This document shows, in pieces, positions 51,286 to 60,861 of a stretch of 64,000 nucleotides of DNA. Position 1 is the stretch's first letter; each line of letters opens with the position of its first letter. The stretch spans positions 186,001 through 250,000 of the forward strand of contig JAHDVF020000997.1 of NCBI GenBank assembly GCA_022606425.2. The letters run 5' to 3'. The notes under the pieces were generated by a model, which was not told the DNA's origin, ran no database searches, and worked only from the letters and a program-made list of their open reading frames with translations. Made by a program: the position numbers and the translations under genes. Source of the stretch: Lepidostoma basale (Eukaryota > Arthropoda > Insecta > Trichoptera > Lepidostomatidae).

Positions 51286-51434
51286 ATAGAAATGTAGAAA
51301 GCAAAAGGCCAACAATTTGGTGTTGTTAATTGAGAATTTTTAATGTGTGAAAAAATGTATTTACATTAAAAGTTAAAACTTAATACTGATTACGATTGTA
51401 TATTGAACGAAGTTTCTAAATGGTAGAAAATCTT
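51286..51434. other. AT-rich spacer
   Basis: Nothing recognised. Confidence 0.3.
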
Positions 51435-51605
51435 TTCTTTCGTGAATATTTCACTAGTTTATTAAATATTTTTATAAAATAAATATGTCAACCACGACAA
51501 ATTTCGCAGGTGACCTCCATTCTCATTTACACCTGAAAATGGAAGTCACCTCCGAAACATGTCGTGGTTGATATTTTTATTTTATAAAAATATATAAAAA
51601 AATAA
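51435..51605. repeat. FB-E palindrome
   Basis: Left arm (TTTTTATAAAATAAATATG, CAACCACGACAAATTTCG) mirrors the right arm (CATGTCGTGGTTGATATTTT) around 51520. The plus motif reads CTGAAAA, U, GGA...TCC, GAAACATGTC, GTGG, with helix I CAC/GTG. G8 is replaced by A without a change at C3, so it is probably inactive. Confidence 0.65.
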
Positions 51606-51611
51606 AGTATA

Positions 51612-52110
51612 ATATTTTAATTGTATCTCAATAGAGACGAAGACGTAAACTGGAAACTGAACATGGATGATCAAGGTGTTTACAGGACTTATGACCTGTC
51701 ATTGGTTGGGTTAAGCGCACGCTTTATGTAATTACAACATTCCCCATTCCACCTTTGTTATTGTGATCATGCATGACAAATTTTTTGGAAGATGTATATA
51801 TACTTCGAAATCCATATTTATCTTCACGTGTCAGTTTCAGTCAGCCATCTATGTAGATTTGGTTGCACTTGTGAATTTATTCAAGAATTAACCTATGCAA
51901 CCGACCCACTAACGCCATCTATGGAGAATGATTTTCGGCATTTAGCAAACTACCTTATTAACACAATGCGAAGGCTGTCGCCTAACATATTGTTAGAAGC
52001 CGCTAGGAGTATTATTCCATTATATATGCCAAAGAATTTGACCAGAATATTTGAAGAACAAATATTTGTGAATGTATACTTATACCTGTATACAAATCCT
52101 GGATTTACAA
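51612..52110 (+). repeat. REP-B unit
   Basis: Complete unit from TTGTATCTCAATAGAGACGA through two GCCATCTATG boxes to TGTGAATGTATACTTATACC. Near-identical to 54953-55400, which has the same GGAGAATGATTTTCGG variant. Confidence 0.75.
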
Positions 52111-52349
52111 TTCGTATAATATTCGCGAACAGCATTGTTATTTCAATTTCAATTGTATAACATTGGAATTCCACAGTGTTAACCTCTTAACTTTCAATAA
52201 AATAATGAAGATATTCTTGCACGGGATCAAACCCATATTATTTGGACCAAGAATTTGTATTTTATTTTTTAGACCACACGAACACGTTACCGAATAATCA
52301 AAAAAAATATACGATATAATTTTTGGGAAAATCAACTTATTTTACTTAA
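52111..52349. other. Short repeat end and unique DNA
   Basis: GGAATTCCACAGTGTTAAC and TCTTAACTTTCAATAA at 52165-52200 repeat the block next to FB-K (13555) and FB-E (47000). No gene seen. Confidence 0.35.
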
Positions 52350-52555
52350 ATCTCTTGATAGATTAAACTTAAATAATAATAAAAAACAATGTTTTTTAAT
52401 GACCGTCTACATTTTTCCTAATTTCGACAGCGACTGTTTTCGCCAGGCTGACTGGCATCTACAGACTCTACAATCTATCGATGCTAGCCAGCCTGGTGAA
52501 ACCGGTCGTTGTCAAAATAAAGACAGTGGAAATAGTTGATAAAAACATCGTTTTA
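52350..52555. repeat. FB-C palindrome
   Basis: The minus arm has CUGUAGA, U, GCCAG-UCAGC-CUGGC and GAAAACAGTC. The plus arm has CTATCGA, U, GCTAGCCAGCCTGGT and GAAACCGGTC. Outer arms share AAAAACAATGTTTTTTAA. As in other FB-C copies, core position 6 is U. Confidence 0.65.
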
Positions 52556-52603
52556 TTTATTATTTCGTTATCTCTGTTTCCTGGAAGTTTTGTTATAATT
52601 TAT

Positions 52604-52645
52604 CTAAAGGACATGTTTCGCCTGTGTAAGGCATTATCAAATGTT
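52604..52645 (-). ncRNA. Hammerhead-like motif (U3-A8 type)
   Basis: Minus strand: UUGAUAA (plus 52634-52640), one U, helix II GCCU-UACAC-AGGC fully paired, GAAA, ACAUGU, cleavage-site C at 52610. Confidence 0.45.
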
Positions 52646-52680
52646 TGAAAATGCCTTAGACAGGTGAAACATGTCGTTCT
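52641..52680 (+). ncRNA. Hammerhead-like motif (U3-A8 type)
   Basis: UUGAAAA at 52645-52651, one U, helix II GCCU-UAGAC-AGGU (G-U closing), GAAA 52666-52669, ACAUGU, cleavage-site C52675. Confidence 0.45.
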
Positions 52681-52819
52681 CATAAATCATAACAAAACAT
52701 CTAGAAAACAGTCGTTTTCTATTCGTATTAGTTATCGTTTTATTTAATTATTTATTTCAATGAAATTCTATTTTATTGCGAGCGTAAAATTTCAGATGTT
52801 TATTAATCTCAACATATTA

Positions 52820-52935
52820 CATAAAACATGTATGTGTTAAGTGAAATAAAGTGTTGTAATACCAAGTATAATTATATTTATTCAAATTTGAATCCACAAC
52901 ACAAAATGAAGGCGAATATAGAAGAAATATCACCT
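52820..52935 (+). repeat. FB-M right arm and tail
   Basis: AAAGTGTTGTAATACCAAGT, TTATTCAAATTTGAATCCAC, then the tail ACAAAATGAAGGCGAATATA and GAAGAAAT. It gives the clearest tail sequence of this family. No ribozyme core. Confidence 0.55.
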
Positions 52936-53732
52936 CTAACAAAATTGATTATTTACAAAGAACTTCTTCTAGAAATTTTAATTAACAATATAAATATTTA
53001 CATTATTCTCGTACTAATATTTAGTTTGCTGAATTTGATTTGTAAACCATTGTCTCTGGGATCAAAAATATTTTAACATTTAATTAAACGAATAAAAAAA
53101 AACATCAAAACAAACATTGCTTTCATCCCCAACGAATAATCTCCGCCAACAGCTCACATGTCACGAACATCCCTACTCCAATCCAAATGCGACCTCAAAT
53201 TCTTGCTTCTCTAAGGGGATTGCAGACGTAATCCTAATCGAATCCCTATTATACTTTAATATTACCCAAATTTAATAAAAACAACTCACAAAACAAACTC
53301 TAAAGCGACATTTTTTTGTGCTTTCAACAATGGATGGGAAAAAAAACGTGTTATGGAAATTTATAATGAAAAATGGCGCGAACGACAAAGCTGAATTATT
53401 TCCATTGTATATGCCCATTGACTATTTTCAGGGGATTTATTTGCTAAACGGATTATAGTCTGGCAATGTTTACACGTTTGCTCCTGGTCCCGCATTGTCT
53501 CCTGGTACCAGGCCATAGAATTGGGGTCGTGTGGCCAACTTACGGTTGCTACAATGTTACCGGTTCTAATCGAATAGGGTTGTTACATTATAATATATTA
53601 AAAGGGGAGATTTAGTGTGGATACTATAAATGAATTATACATTTTTTATTTTATTTAAGTTACACTCTTAAATAATGAAAATAACAAAATAAAAACGTTA
53701 TATCATTATATAATATATAAGATATATTTAAC
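52936..53732. other. Unique DNA
   Basis: No feature recognised; 53465-53580 is of balanced composition but without an open frame of note. Confidence 0.3.
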
Positions 53733-54183
53733 ATTCTGATTCAAAAGTCTGTTCCTCCAGAAATTAATAATACAATCAGAGATTTAAATATGAGAGGCAA
53801 TACCAGAATTAGATGCAATTATGAACTAAGTAAGACAATACCCGTACTGACAGGTATACGACAAGGAGACAGCCTAAGCGCTTTTCTGTTCAATCTGATA
53901 ATGGACAAACTTATAGAGGAGACCCAATCGCTACAACTGGGATATAGGATGGGAGAGCAAATTGTCAATGTGGTCTGTTATGCAGATGATGCTATAATCA
54001 TACCTGAAAACAATTATGACCTACAAAAAATGCTAGACAGACTACATCACGCATGTAAGAAATACATCATGACGATCGCTATCGAAAAAACAAAATGTAT
54101 AACCTTTTCCAAAACACCCAAAACATGTAACCTGGTTATAGAAAATCAACCTATAGAACAGGTCAGGACCTTCAAGTATCTAG
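53733..54183 (+). pseudogene. Non-LTR reverse transcriptase palm fragment
   Basis: A frame open for 150 codons reads SVPPEINNTIRDLNMRGNTR, VLTGIRQGDSLSAFLFNLIM, CYADDAIIIPENNYDLQKML, IAIEKTKCITFSKTPKT, PIEQVRTFKYLG. It covers RT motifs B to E with the YADD catalytic block. It ends abruptly at FKYLG, exactly where an FB-D arm begins. Different family from the other RTs here. Confidence 0.8.
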
Positions 54184-54303
54184 GCATAGGTTGATGAAAC
54201 AGCTGTCGCGTAATATAAAATACAATTGTGATACTGAAACAAAGTTATTTAATTTAACAGTTTAAAATGTTAAGGTGTCATAGTGTTTCGGCCAAAACAA
54301 TGA
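54184..54303 (+). repeat. FB-D right arm and tail, fused to RT fragment
   Basis: ATAGGTTGATGAAACAGCTG, TCGCGTAATATAAAATAC, TTTAACAGTTTAAAATG and GTGTTTCGGCCAAAACAATG. It has the 3' half of the hammerhead core, helix III ACAGCTGT and the full tail, but lacks CUGAUGA. Confidence 0.65.
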
Positions 54304-54952
54304 AATATTTAGTTTAAAAAATTTACATTTAAAGGATGTAATTTTTTTATATGCATTTTTGGTTACCATATGATCTATTAGAAATAAAACATATCTTCTA
54401 CCCCTATATATTTTTGACATAATATAATATATGTACGTCACTTTGAATTGATAATATTCTAAATTCAAATTATTCAACAGCATTCATGTTACAAGTACTA
54501 CAGTAATCCATGACGGAGAACCAGTAAGCCATATATATGAGGTTAAAAAATGACGTGTTGTACAAGTCATTTAATATGGCATTAGTTCTGACGTTACATA
54601 ATGAACCTCGCATTGTTCGGGCCTACCCTATCCCCGTTGGATAGGTACTACTAACTTTATCGGTAGCTCCTGCTACTGAGGTGAGAACTCTGCTTCGTCC
54701 CATTCCTATTTGTCCAGTGGCGGATCTTCAACTTTTCAAATAAATCTATTTTTTCATACGACTCGAGGAACAATAGATAACTGCCATTAACTTGCCACTC
54801 CATTATTTATAAAAAATACATATAAATTGGAAATATTTTGAATATTAGGATTAAATATAATATATACGTATGTAGATTATCACGATATTATGTGGACCAT
54901 CATATTTTTTATTCTCAAGTTTCAAAGTCAGAGGAATAATATTTCAAATTTT
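54304..54952. other. AT-rich unique DNA
   Basis: About 54715-54740 has CCAGTGGCGGATC, resembling a hAT end, alone. No gene seen. Confidence 0.3.
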
Positions 54953-55400
54953 TAATTGTATCTCAATAGAGACGAAGACGTAAACTGGAAACTGAACATG
55001 GATGATCAAGGTGTTTACAGGACTTATGACCTGTCATTGGTTGGGTTAAGCGCACGCTTTATGTAATTACAACATTCCCCATTCCACCTTTGTTATTATG
55101 ATCATGCATGACAAATTTTTGGAAGATGTATATATACTTCAAAATCCATATCTATCTTCACGTGTCAGTTTCAGTCAGCCATCTATGTAGATTTGGTTGC
55201 ACTTGTGAATTTTTCAAGATTAACCTATACAACCGACCCACTAACGCCATCTATGGAGAATGATTTTCGGCATTTAGCAAACTACCTTATTAACACAATG
55301 CGAAGGCTGCCGCCTAACATATTGTTAGAAGCCGCTAGGAGTATTATTCCATTCTATATGCCAAATAATTTGACCAGAATATTTGAAGAACAAATAATAT
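54953..55400 (+). repeat. REP-B unit
   Basis: Complete unit, close to 51612-52110 apart from a short deletion after TTGTGAATTTTTCAAG and a changed 3' end. Confidence 0.75.
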
Positions 55401-55414
55401 TTCACTTGGTATTC

Positions 55415-55570
55415 CAAATAAGTAATTCATGTTTCTTGAACATTGAATCCATATTAAATATTTTTATATTGATGAAGGCGTCAGTTTTCTTTCTTTAAGT
55501 TTTTTATGTTTTATGAGTGCGACACGTTTTGCGTTGATAGGTCATTATCACATTAAATAATGCCCCAGTT
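55415..55570. repeat. FB-A, divergent left part
   Basis: Reversed tail CATGTTTCTTGAACATTGAA precedes GGCGTCAGTTTTCTTTCT, GAGTGCGACACGTTTTGCGT and TCATTATCACATTAAATAAT. Helix pairing is lost. Confidence 0.45.
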
Positions 55571-55654
55571 TGACAAAGCAATGGTATATAAAAATGAAAA
55601 TAAATTAAATAATAAAATATTTTGTTTTAACTATATTTCCTTAAATGAAGCTTT

Positions 55655-55740
55655 GCTTCGAGCTAAACCGGTTGGTAGTGTTATAAAATATAAAATAAAA
55701 ATTGTGATACATAAACAAAATTTTATAATTTAACAGTAAA
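55655..55740 (+). repeat. FB-D arm fragment
   Basis: AATTGTGATACATAAACAAA and TTTATAATTTAACAGT match the distal arm of FB-D; AAACCGGTTGG just upstream is not FB-D-like and may come from another family. Confidence 0.45.
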
Positions 55741-55868
55741 AACAAATTGGTATTAGAATAATATATATTAGTTTCTTCTATGTTTGCATTACTTTGTGTT
55801 GTAGATGTTTTATATTTTTCTTTTTCGTTTTGTATACAACACTCACTTTTTAAACAAATTAATCGTAA

Positions 55869-55912
55869 ATATCAAACATGTTTCGGACAACCCGGTCCTT
55901 CCTCAGAGATAT
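55869..55912 (-). ncRNA. Hammerhead ribozyme-like motif, near-consensus, FB-N
   Basis: Minus strand: helix I AUAUC with GAUAU (5 bp, after one U-U at the junction), core CUGAGGA (plus 55900-55906), one A, helix II GGAC-CGGGUU-GUCC, GAAA, self-complementary helix III ACAUGU, cleavage-site base U at plus 55875. All invariant bases are present. Site base U is allowed in natural hammerheads (any base but G). Confidence 0.6.
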
Positions 55913-56038
55913 GATATAGATATTTAAAATATTATAAAATTGTTTACAAATATGATCAGTTTTGACAGATGTCTTTATATCATCTATCAAAACTGATCAT
56001 ATTTGTAAACAAATTTATAATATTTTAAATATCTATAT

Positions 56039-56084
56039 AATATCTCTGAGGAAAGACCGGGTTGTCCGAAATATGTTTGATATT
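56039..56084 (+). ncRNA. Hammerhead-like motif, FB-N right arm
   Basis: CUGAGGA at 56045-56051, helix II GAC...GUC after AA, GAAA, then UAUGUU (one helix III change) and GAUAU pairing with AUAUC upstream. Core intact. Confidence 0.5.
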
Positions 56085-56147
56085 TAATTTTAATTTGTTT
56101 AAAAAGTGAGTGTTGTATACAAAGTACATAAAAAAGAAAAATAAATA

Positions 56148-56500
56148 TATAAGTGTTTAAATATATTGTTCAAATGTCACCACAAATCAAATGCTTCATT
56201 CGAATGCATCAAAATGATAATTCGTTAGCGAACAAAACAAAACATTGTTGGGTTAAAACAAATATGTAAGTGTTTAAATATTTTTTTAAATGTCACCACA
56301 AATCAAATTCTTCATTCGAATGTACGTATATTAATGATAATTCGTTAGCTAACCAAACAAAACAAAATGGTAATAAAACAAACTATATAGCATAAGTGTT
56401 TAAATACTCTTTTTTAAAAGTCACCACTAATTAAGTGCTTTATACTTAAGTGTAAATGATAATAAGTTGATAAGAAATGATAATAAACATTTTAAACCGA
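56148..56500 (+). repeat. Three-copy tandem repeat, about 117-126 bp
   Basis: AAGTGTTTAAATA starts at 56151, 56268 and 56394. Each unit has GTCACCAC.AATCAA-like and GATAATTCGTTAGC-like blocks and ends in an AAACAAAACA run. The third unit is more diverged. It abuts the FB-N palindrome. Confidence 0.7.
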
Positions 56501-56837
56501 TTCATGTTGTATAAAGAATGTGGAATTGTGGCATTGATTTTTTTCACACCTATACACTTCATCTTGCAAAAAAAAATACACGTTACGCCCTGCTACTTAC
56601 ATCCCTTTTTATTCAGACATTTTTGTATTTGTACGTGTGTGTTTGCATTATAAATACGTCACACGACCTTTGCCGGTTAGTATTTGTTTAATTCAGGTGT
56701 TCTTAGCACATGCGGGGCGTTTGAGCAAACTGACGACTCTTTTCATTCCGAAGGGAGCCTTAATAACAAGTTACTTGCAGAATTTTAGAAAAAAAAGCGT
56801 ACACTTTACATAACTAGTTTTTTTTTGTTTACAAAAA
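56501..56837. other. Unique DNA
   Basis: No feature recognised. Confidence 0.3.
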
Positions 56838-56945
56838 TATAAACTTCTTATTATTCTTCCTTGCTGTAGACCTATGTGGCATATTTTCCAGAGTGTTGCT
56901 CCTTCCCAGCTGTCCTTCCATCTTTTAGGAGGTCTTCCACGAAGA
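56838..56945 (-). pseudogene. LINE-GRPP carboxy fragment
   Basis: The minus strand reads GRPPKRWKDSWEGATLWKIC and LQQGRIIR, followed by AAGAAG. Short copy of the last 100 bases. Confidence 0.55.
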
Positions 56946-56980
56946 CGAGTCCCATGAGCTGATTATGCAATGCAATATTA

Positions 56981-57290
56981 AATCAAATCAGTTTATTAAC
57001 TCAAAAGACATTGCAAACAGGAAAAAGTTTAAGGCATCTTATGATGGGTATCTTATAATCCATTTCTTTAGATTACTCAGGGGATATTTCGAGAACTCGG
57101 CCGTGCTGGAGAGTGTTCGGCTTTTTGTCCCTGATAGATATTTCCGACAGCATATATTGTTTTACCTACCGGGCGCCAGAACCAACCTGCCTCTGGTGAC
57201 AACGGTGGGAAGAGCAATTAATCTTCTGAACGCGGTCCCCTCGGAGTTTAACGTCTTTCAATAATGAAATAAACTGATTTGATTTGATTT
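56981..57290 (+). pseudogene. LINE-VPD carboxy end between inverted tails
   Basis: The plus frame reads FFRLLRGYFENSAVLESVRL, FVPDRYFRQHILFYLPGART, NLPLVTTVGRAINLLNAVPS and EFNVFQ, ending AATAAACTGATTTGATTTG. The left edge (56983-57020) is the same 3' tail in reverse, so two copies meet head to head or the insertion was inverted at its 5' end. Confidence 0.65.
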
Positions 57291-57292
57291 AA

Positions 57293-57785
57293 AAATGTCC
57301 TTTATACCGACGTACGAGAACAAGTCAGTAAAGCCTCCGCCGTGTCAGGATGCCTGAAGGATCTGGTCTGGAAGAACAAGCACATGCGTATCGACAGCAA
57401 GATCAGAATTTATAAAACATACGTGCGACCTATCATGACGTACGCCTTGCGAACCAAGTGACTACTAAGAACATCAGAGATGAAGGTCCTAATTACTGGA
57501 AAAACTCTCCGAGATCGTGTCCGCAACGTAGACATAAGAAAAACTTGCGAAATAGTGGATATCGTTCAATGGAGAAGATTCAGAAGAAGATACTGGAGGG
57601 ACCATGTAGCCTGAATGGATGGTGACAGACTTGCATATACAGCCGCTTATGAAATCCCCTCCGGACACCGCCCACCTGGAAGACCGCCTAAGAGATGGAA
57701 AGACAGCTGGACATCATTATCCGACAAGACATGATTTCCGTGTCACAGATCGTCAGATTTATTAAAAGAAGAAGAAGAAGAAGAA
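57293..57785 (+). pseudogene. LINE-GRPP, longest carboxy copy
   Basis: Reads YTDVREQVSKASAVSGCLKD, MRIDSKIRIYKTYVRPIMTY, then TLRDRVRNVDIRKTCEIVDI, RRFRRRYWRDHVA, GRPPKRWKDSWTSLSDKT and a (GAA)n tail at 57767-57785. Two stops. It shows the family's thumb region (YKTYVRP..TYA.RT). Confidence 0.75.
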
Positions 57786-58189
57786 AGAAGAGATGATTTG
57801 ATATAAAAAAGTCGTTTTCTAAATAGCTAATCGTATTTCTACCCTTAGATACCTGCCTAAGATACTAATCTACGTACCTTGGCAATATGTATGCAGATTG
57901 CATGCAGTACGTGCCCTTACTAGGAGTAAGGTCTTCGGGGACTTGTAGCGACGACAAAATGCAATTTGTAAATGTTATAAAGTTCTTTGTTGTATTTGAC
58001 ATCAAAATGGAAATGCGTTTATGTTAAACACGAAAAAGATAAGCCCTCTTTATACATATATTATTCACGAAATAAAACTACCTATGTTGCGTGCATGCTT
58101 GGATGAGTCACATCTAGGTTTTGATACCCTATAATTTTGAAAAATGTGAAGCAGGAAATTTTTACATGTAATACGTGGGCTTAATACTA
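57786..58189. other. Unique DNA
   Basis: No feature recognised. Confidence 0.3.
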
Positions 58190-58612
58190 ACTAACTAACT
58201 AACCATCACACCGTCTCTCCAGAGGGATAGGCAGAGAGGATAAACCGCCACAACGTTCTATCCTGACATACCCTTCTATCTTCCTCTACATTCATACATC
58301 GTAACATGCATGATCGTCGATTCTTTCGACTTCGAAAGTGGCCGACTTTCAGTATTTGATTAATTCATGTCATGCTTTCCCTGGTCTTCCACGACTTCTC
58401 TTCCCACTCACACTGCTTGTATACAACATTTTAACCATTCTTCTCTCGTCCATTCGTTTCATATATCTAAATCATCTCAGAGACCCTTTTTTAATTTTAC
58501 TTATGATGTAATTATCTGCCTTACATTTCTTCCTTATTTCGTCGTTCGGTATTCTATCATGTATTGTTTTCCCGCACATTCTTCTTAGAGATATCATTTC
58601 TATGGCTTGATA
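58190..58612 (-). mobile_element. RTE-TTAG LINE, divergent copy
   Basis: Tail AACTAACTAACTAACCATCA at the left. The minus strand gives CMLRCMNVEEDRRVCQDRT-like, GSGREVVEDQGKHDMN-like and MCGKTIHDRIPNDEIRKKCK segments. More diverged than its neighbour at 59345. Confidence 0.65.
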
Positions 58613-58699
58613 CTAAACTGACGAAATCAATTTACACACATGAAATGATACGTATTAATCAAATATAAAATAAGGAATAAATAGAATGTCAATGAAATA

Positions 58700-58960
58700 T
58701 AAATGATGAGTGTTGAGAATCTGTTCCAAGTAGCGCAATAAAGAGATGCTTTCGCTGCAATGATCTCCAATGTTGGGGGGATCTAACAAAGCACCAGAAG
58801 AAAAATACACCCAGCTAATGGAAGGTAACCCCGACAGAAAATCCTCCAGAGAAGGCAAGGGGATACCACTCTATTTTTCCCCAGGTCATCACCATGAGGC
58901 CTACTCAAGGCTGATAGTCAACGTTAGGGAGACCTGACAAGACACAGAAAGAAGAAGAAT
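58700..58960 (+). pseudogene. RTE-GAA 3' ends, two in tandem
   Basis: ENLFQVAQ then RDAFAAMISNVGGI and stop, followed by CACCAGAAGAAAAA; a second GGGAGACCTGACAAGACACA with AAAGAAGAAGAA closes at 58960. Two truncated 3' ends appear to stand next to each other. Confidence 0.55.
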
Positions 58961-58980
58961 GTAATATAAAATTTTATTAA

Positions 58981-59205
58981 ATCATCCATTGTTTTTGGCC
59001 GAAACACCTTAACATTTTAAAGTGTTAAATTAAATAACTTTGTTTTATATATCACAATTTATTTTATTTTACGCGACAGCTGTTTCGTCAACCTATGTTA
59101 ACACCTGATGATGTCAACATAGGTTGACGAAACAGCTGTCGCGTACAATTAAATAAATTGTGATACATTAAACAAAGTTATTTGATTTAACAGTTTAAAA
59201 TTATC
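58981..59205. repeat. FB-D palindrome, best motif
   Basis: Left arm from CCATTGTTTTTGGCCGAAAC (constant end) to ACGCGACAGCTGTTTCGTCA; right arm from 59105 to GTTATTTGATTTAACAGTTT. The arms meet at about 59100, so the plus strand has a full core whereas the left arm has only the 3' half. Confidence 0.75.
59099..59145 (+). ncRNA. Hammerhead ribozyme-like motif, FB-D
   Basis: CUGAUGA 59105-59111, U59112, helix II GUCAAC-AUAG-GUUGAC fully paired (59113-59128), GAAA 59129-59132, helix III ACAGCUGU self-complementary, cleavage-site C59140, then GCGU. Helix I is the weak part: C-G, an A-C mismatch, C-G and A-U. Confidence 0.55.
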
Positions 59206-59344
59206 TTAAATCTTATACATTGGTAACAATAAGTTGTTAGGGAAATACGAGTACCATATATATTTTTTGAAAACACTGTGTTTCTACTTATTGGTAAAAT
59301 TTGATAAATTTAATGATTTCTGTACATAAAAAAAAATTATTTCT

Positions 59345-60050
59345 GTTAACTAACTAACTAACTAACCATCACGCCGTCTCCCCGAAGGGGTAGGCAGAAA
59401 GAATGGACTGCCACACCTTTCTTTCCTGACATATTTCTCTCGATTCCTCAACATTCATACATCGTGTCATTCACGCGCGTCGATTTCTCTGACTCCTCAC
59501 ATGGCCGACATTCAATATTTGATTTATTTGATCGTGCCACGTTTTCCATGGTCTTCCTCTATTTCTGGTTCCATTTACGTCATTAATAGATAATTTTTTT
59601 ACCATCCTTTCTTCATTCATTCTTTCAATATGTCCAAACCATCTTAATGATCCTTTCATTATTTTGTTCATGACACCATCATTCGCACCGCATTCACTTC
59701 TTATATTTTCATTCGACACTCTATCATACACAGAGTATCCACACATTCGTCTAAGAGATCTCATTTCTACTGCATTTATTCTACTTTCATCCTTCTTTGC
59801 CAGTTCCATGCTTCGCTTCCATACATAAGGGTCGGTAGAAGAACACCATTGTGCACTGCCATTCTAGCTTTTTTGGATAGGTTTTTGTTTGCGATGACAA
59901 CTTTAAATGCACCATTCACTTTGTTGCCTGCCCCAACCCTTCTTTCAATATCCCTCCCATCTCTTGTAAACATACTACCTATTATTTCTGTTATAAGTTC
60001 GTATTTAAGAAATCTAGGACTAGTTTCGTCTTTTAAGGACAAATTTAACT
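59345..60050 (-). mobile_element. RTE-TTAG LINE, longest copy
   Basis: Reference copy of the family. From the 5' side: MSLKDETSPRFLKYELITEI, IGSMFTRDGRDIERRVGAGN, KVNGAFKVVIANKNLSKKAR, VLLPTLMYGSEAWNWQ, then after a frameshift MELAKKDESRINAVEMRSLR, GYSVYDRVSNENIRSECGAN, NKIMKGSLRWFGHIERMNEE, RKTWHDQINQILNVGHVRSQ, and a YPFGETA-like end with a (TTAG)n tail. It starts after the palm domain, so no catalytic residues remain. Confidence 0.8.
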
Positions 60051-60127
60051 GATTATCAACGGCGTGTTTACAGGTTTTTAATATTATAGACGAAGATACG
60101 CTACCTGTTATTTTACCATTATTATAT
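60051..60127. other. AT-rich spacer
   Basis: Nothing recognised. Confidence 0.3.
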
Positions 60128-60345
60128 TTTCTTCTTCTTTCGGTGCCGTGTCAGGTCCTCCCAACGTTGTCATCTCATCATGTCATCACTGCAGCAAAGG
60201 CATCTCTATCCCGCGCTACTTGGAATAGGATCTGAACTCTTGTAATTCCTGTCCACTTTTTAATGTTCCGCAGCCAGGACAGCTGCTTTATACCAACTCC
60301 CCGAGGTACCTTCACTTTACCCATTAATATCAGTCGAAGGAGGTG
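60128..60345 (-). pseudogene. RTE-GAA carboxy end
   Basis: The minus strand has LILMGKVKVPRGVGIKQLSW, LRNIKKWTGITRVQ and a DAFAAVMT-like end, followed by CACGGCACCGAAAGAAGAAG. Same end as 42327-44049, with frame breaks. Confidence 0.65.
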
Positions 60346-60861
60346 GTATTATATTTTACCTGTTCTAAAATACGAGTATTAAGCTTTGCAGTCCAGCCAG
60401 TTATGCCAACTATTGTCGCAGAGACAAAGAGGCTAGGGTGTTTTTCACCTTCTAGTGCCTGGCTATCTGCGGAGGCATTTTATATTGGTGCTGCTGTTCG
60501 CATACCTCGCAGAATGCAATTAGAAATTCCATCGATTTCAATCGCTCCGTTCTGCGACAAATATGCCAGTAAATGCACTGCTCGCCCCAACTGACCTACA
60601 TACACTTGCCTCCGACTATTATTATGTACCTATAATATGAACTCACGGCAAAATATACCGGCAAACGTGAACCACTAGAACAGTGACGGTAAAAAGTTAA
60701 TAATTTTAAACAAATTTAAAAACAGCCAATCAGTGAGTTATAGCCATTCCTATCCATTTTGTTGTTCCTCGTTTTAATTCACTGATGAAAAACTTTTTTG
60801 TGTTATACTTCTATACAAAAATATAGCATAAATAGCACATTCTGAAAGTATTCTCTTGAAA
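60346..60861. other. Unique DNA
   Basis: 60395-60600 is of balanced composition with an 83-codon frame on the plus strand (start near 60343) without a motif I recognise. Possibly a coding relic. Confidence 0.3.

Larger units (their letters stand above)
52565..52745. repeat. FB-A-like palindrome with two motifs
   Basis: Arms mirror from TTCCTGGAAGTTTTGTTATA to CATAACAAAACATCTAGAAA around 52643. Both arms hold full motifs (52604-52645 minus; 52641-52680 plus). The tail is not evident. Confidence 0.65.
55805..56150. repeat. Foldback family FB-N, long palindrome
   Basis: Arms of about 150 bases mirror around 55975: TTTTGTATACAACACTCACT, ATATCAAACATGTTTCGG, CCGGTCCTTCCTCAGAGATA, AAATATGATCAGTTTTGACA. 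Both arms carry hammerhead-like motifs with core CUGAGGA. A 117-bp tandem repeat follows directly. Confidence 0.8.
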
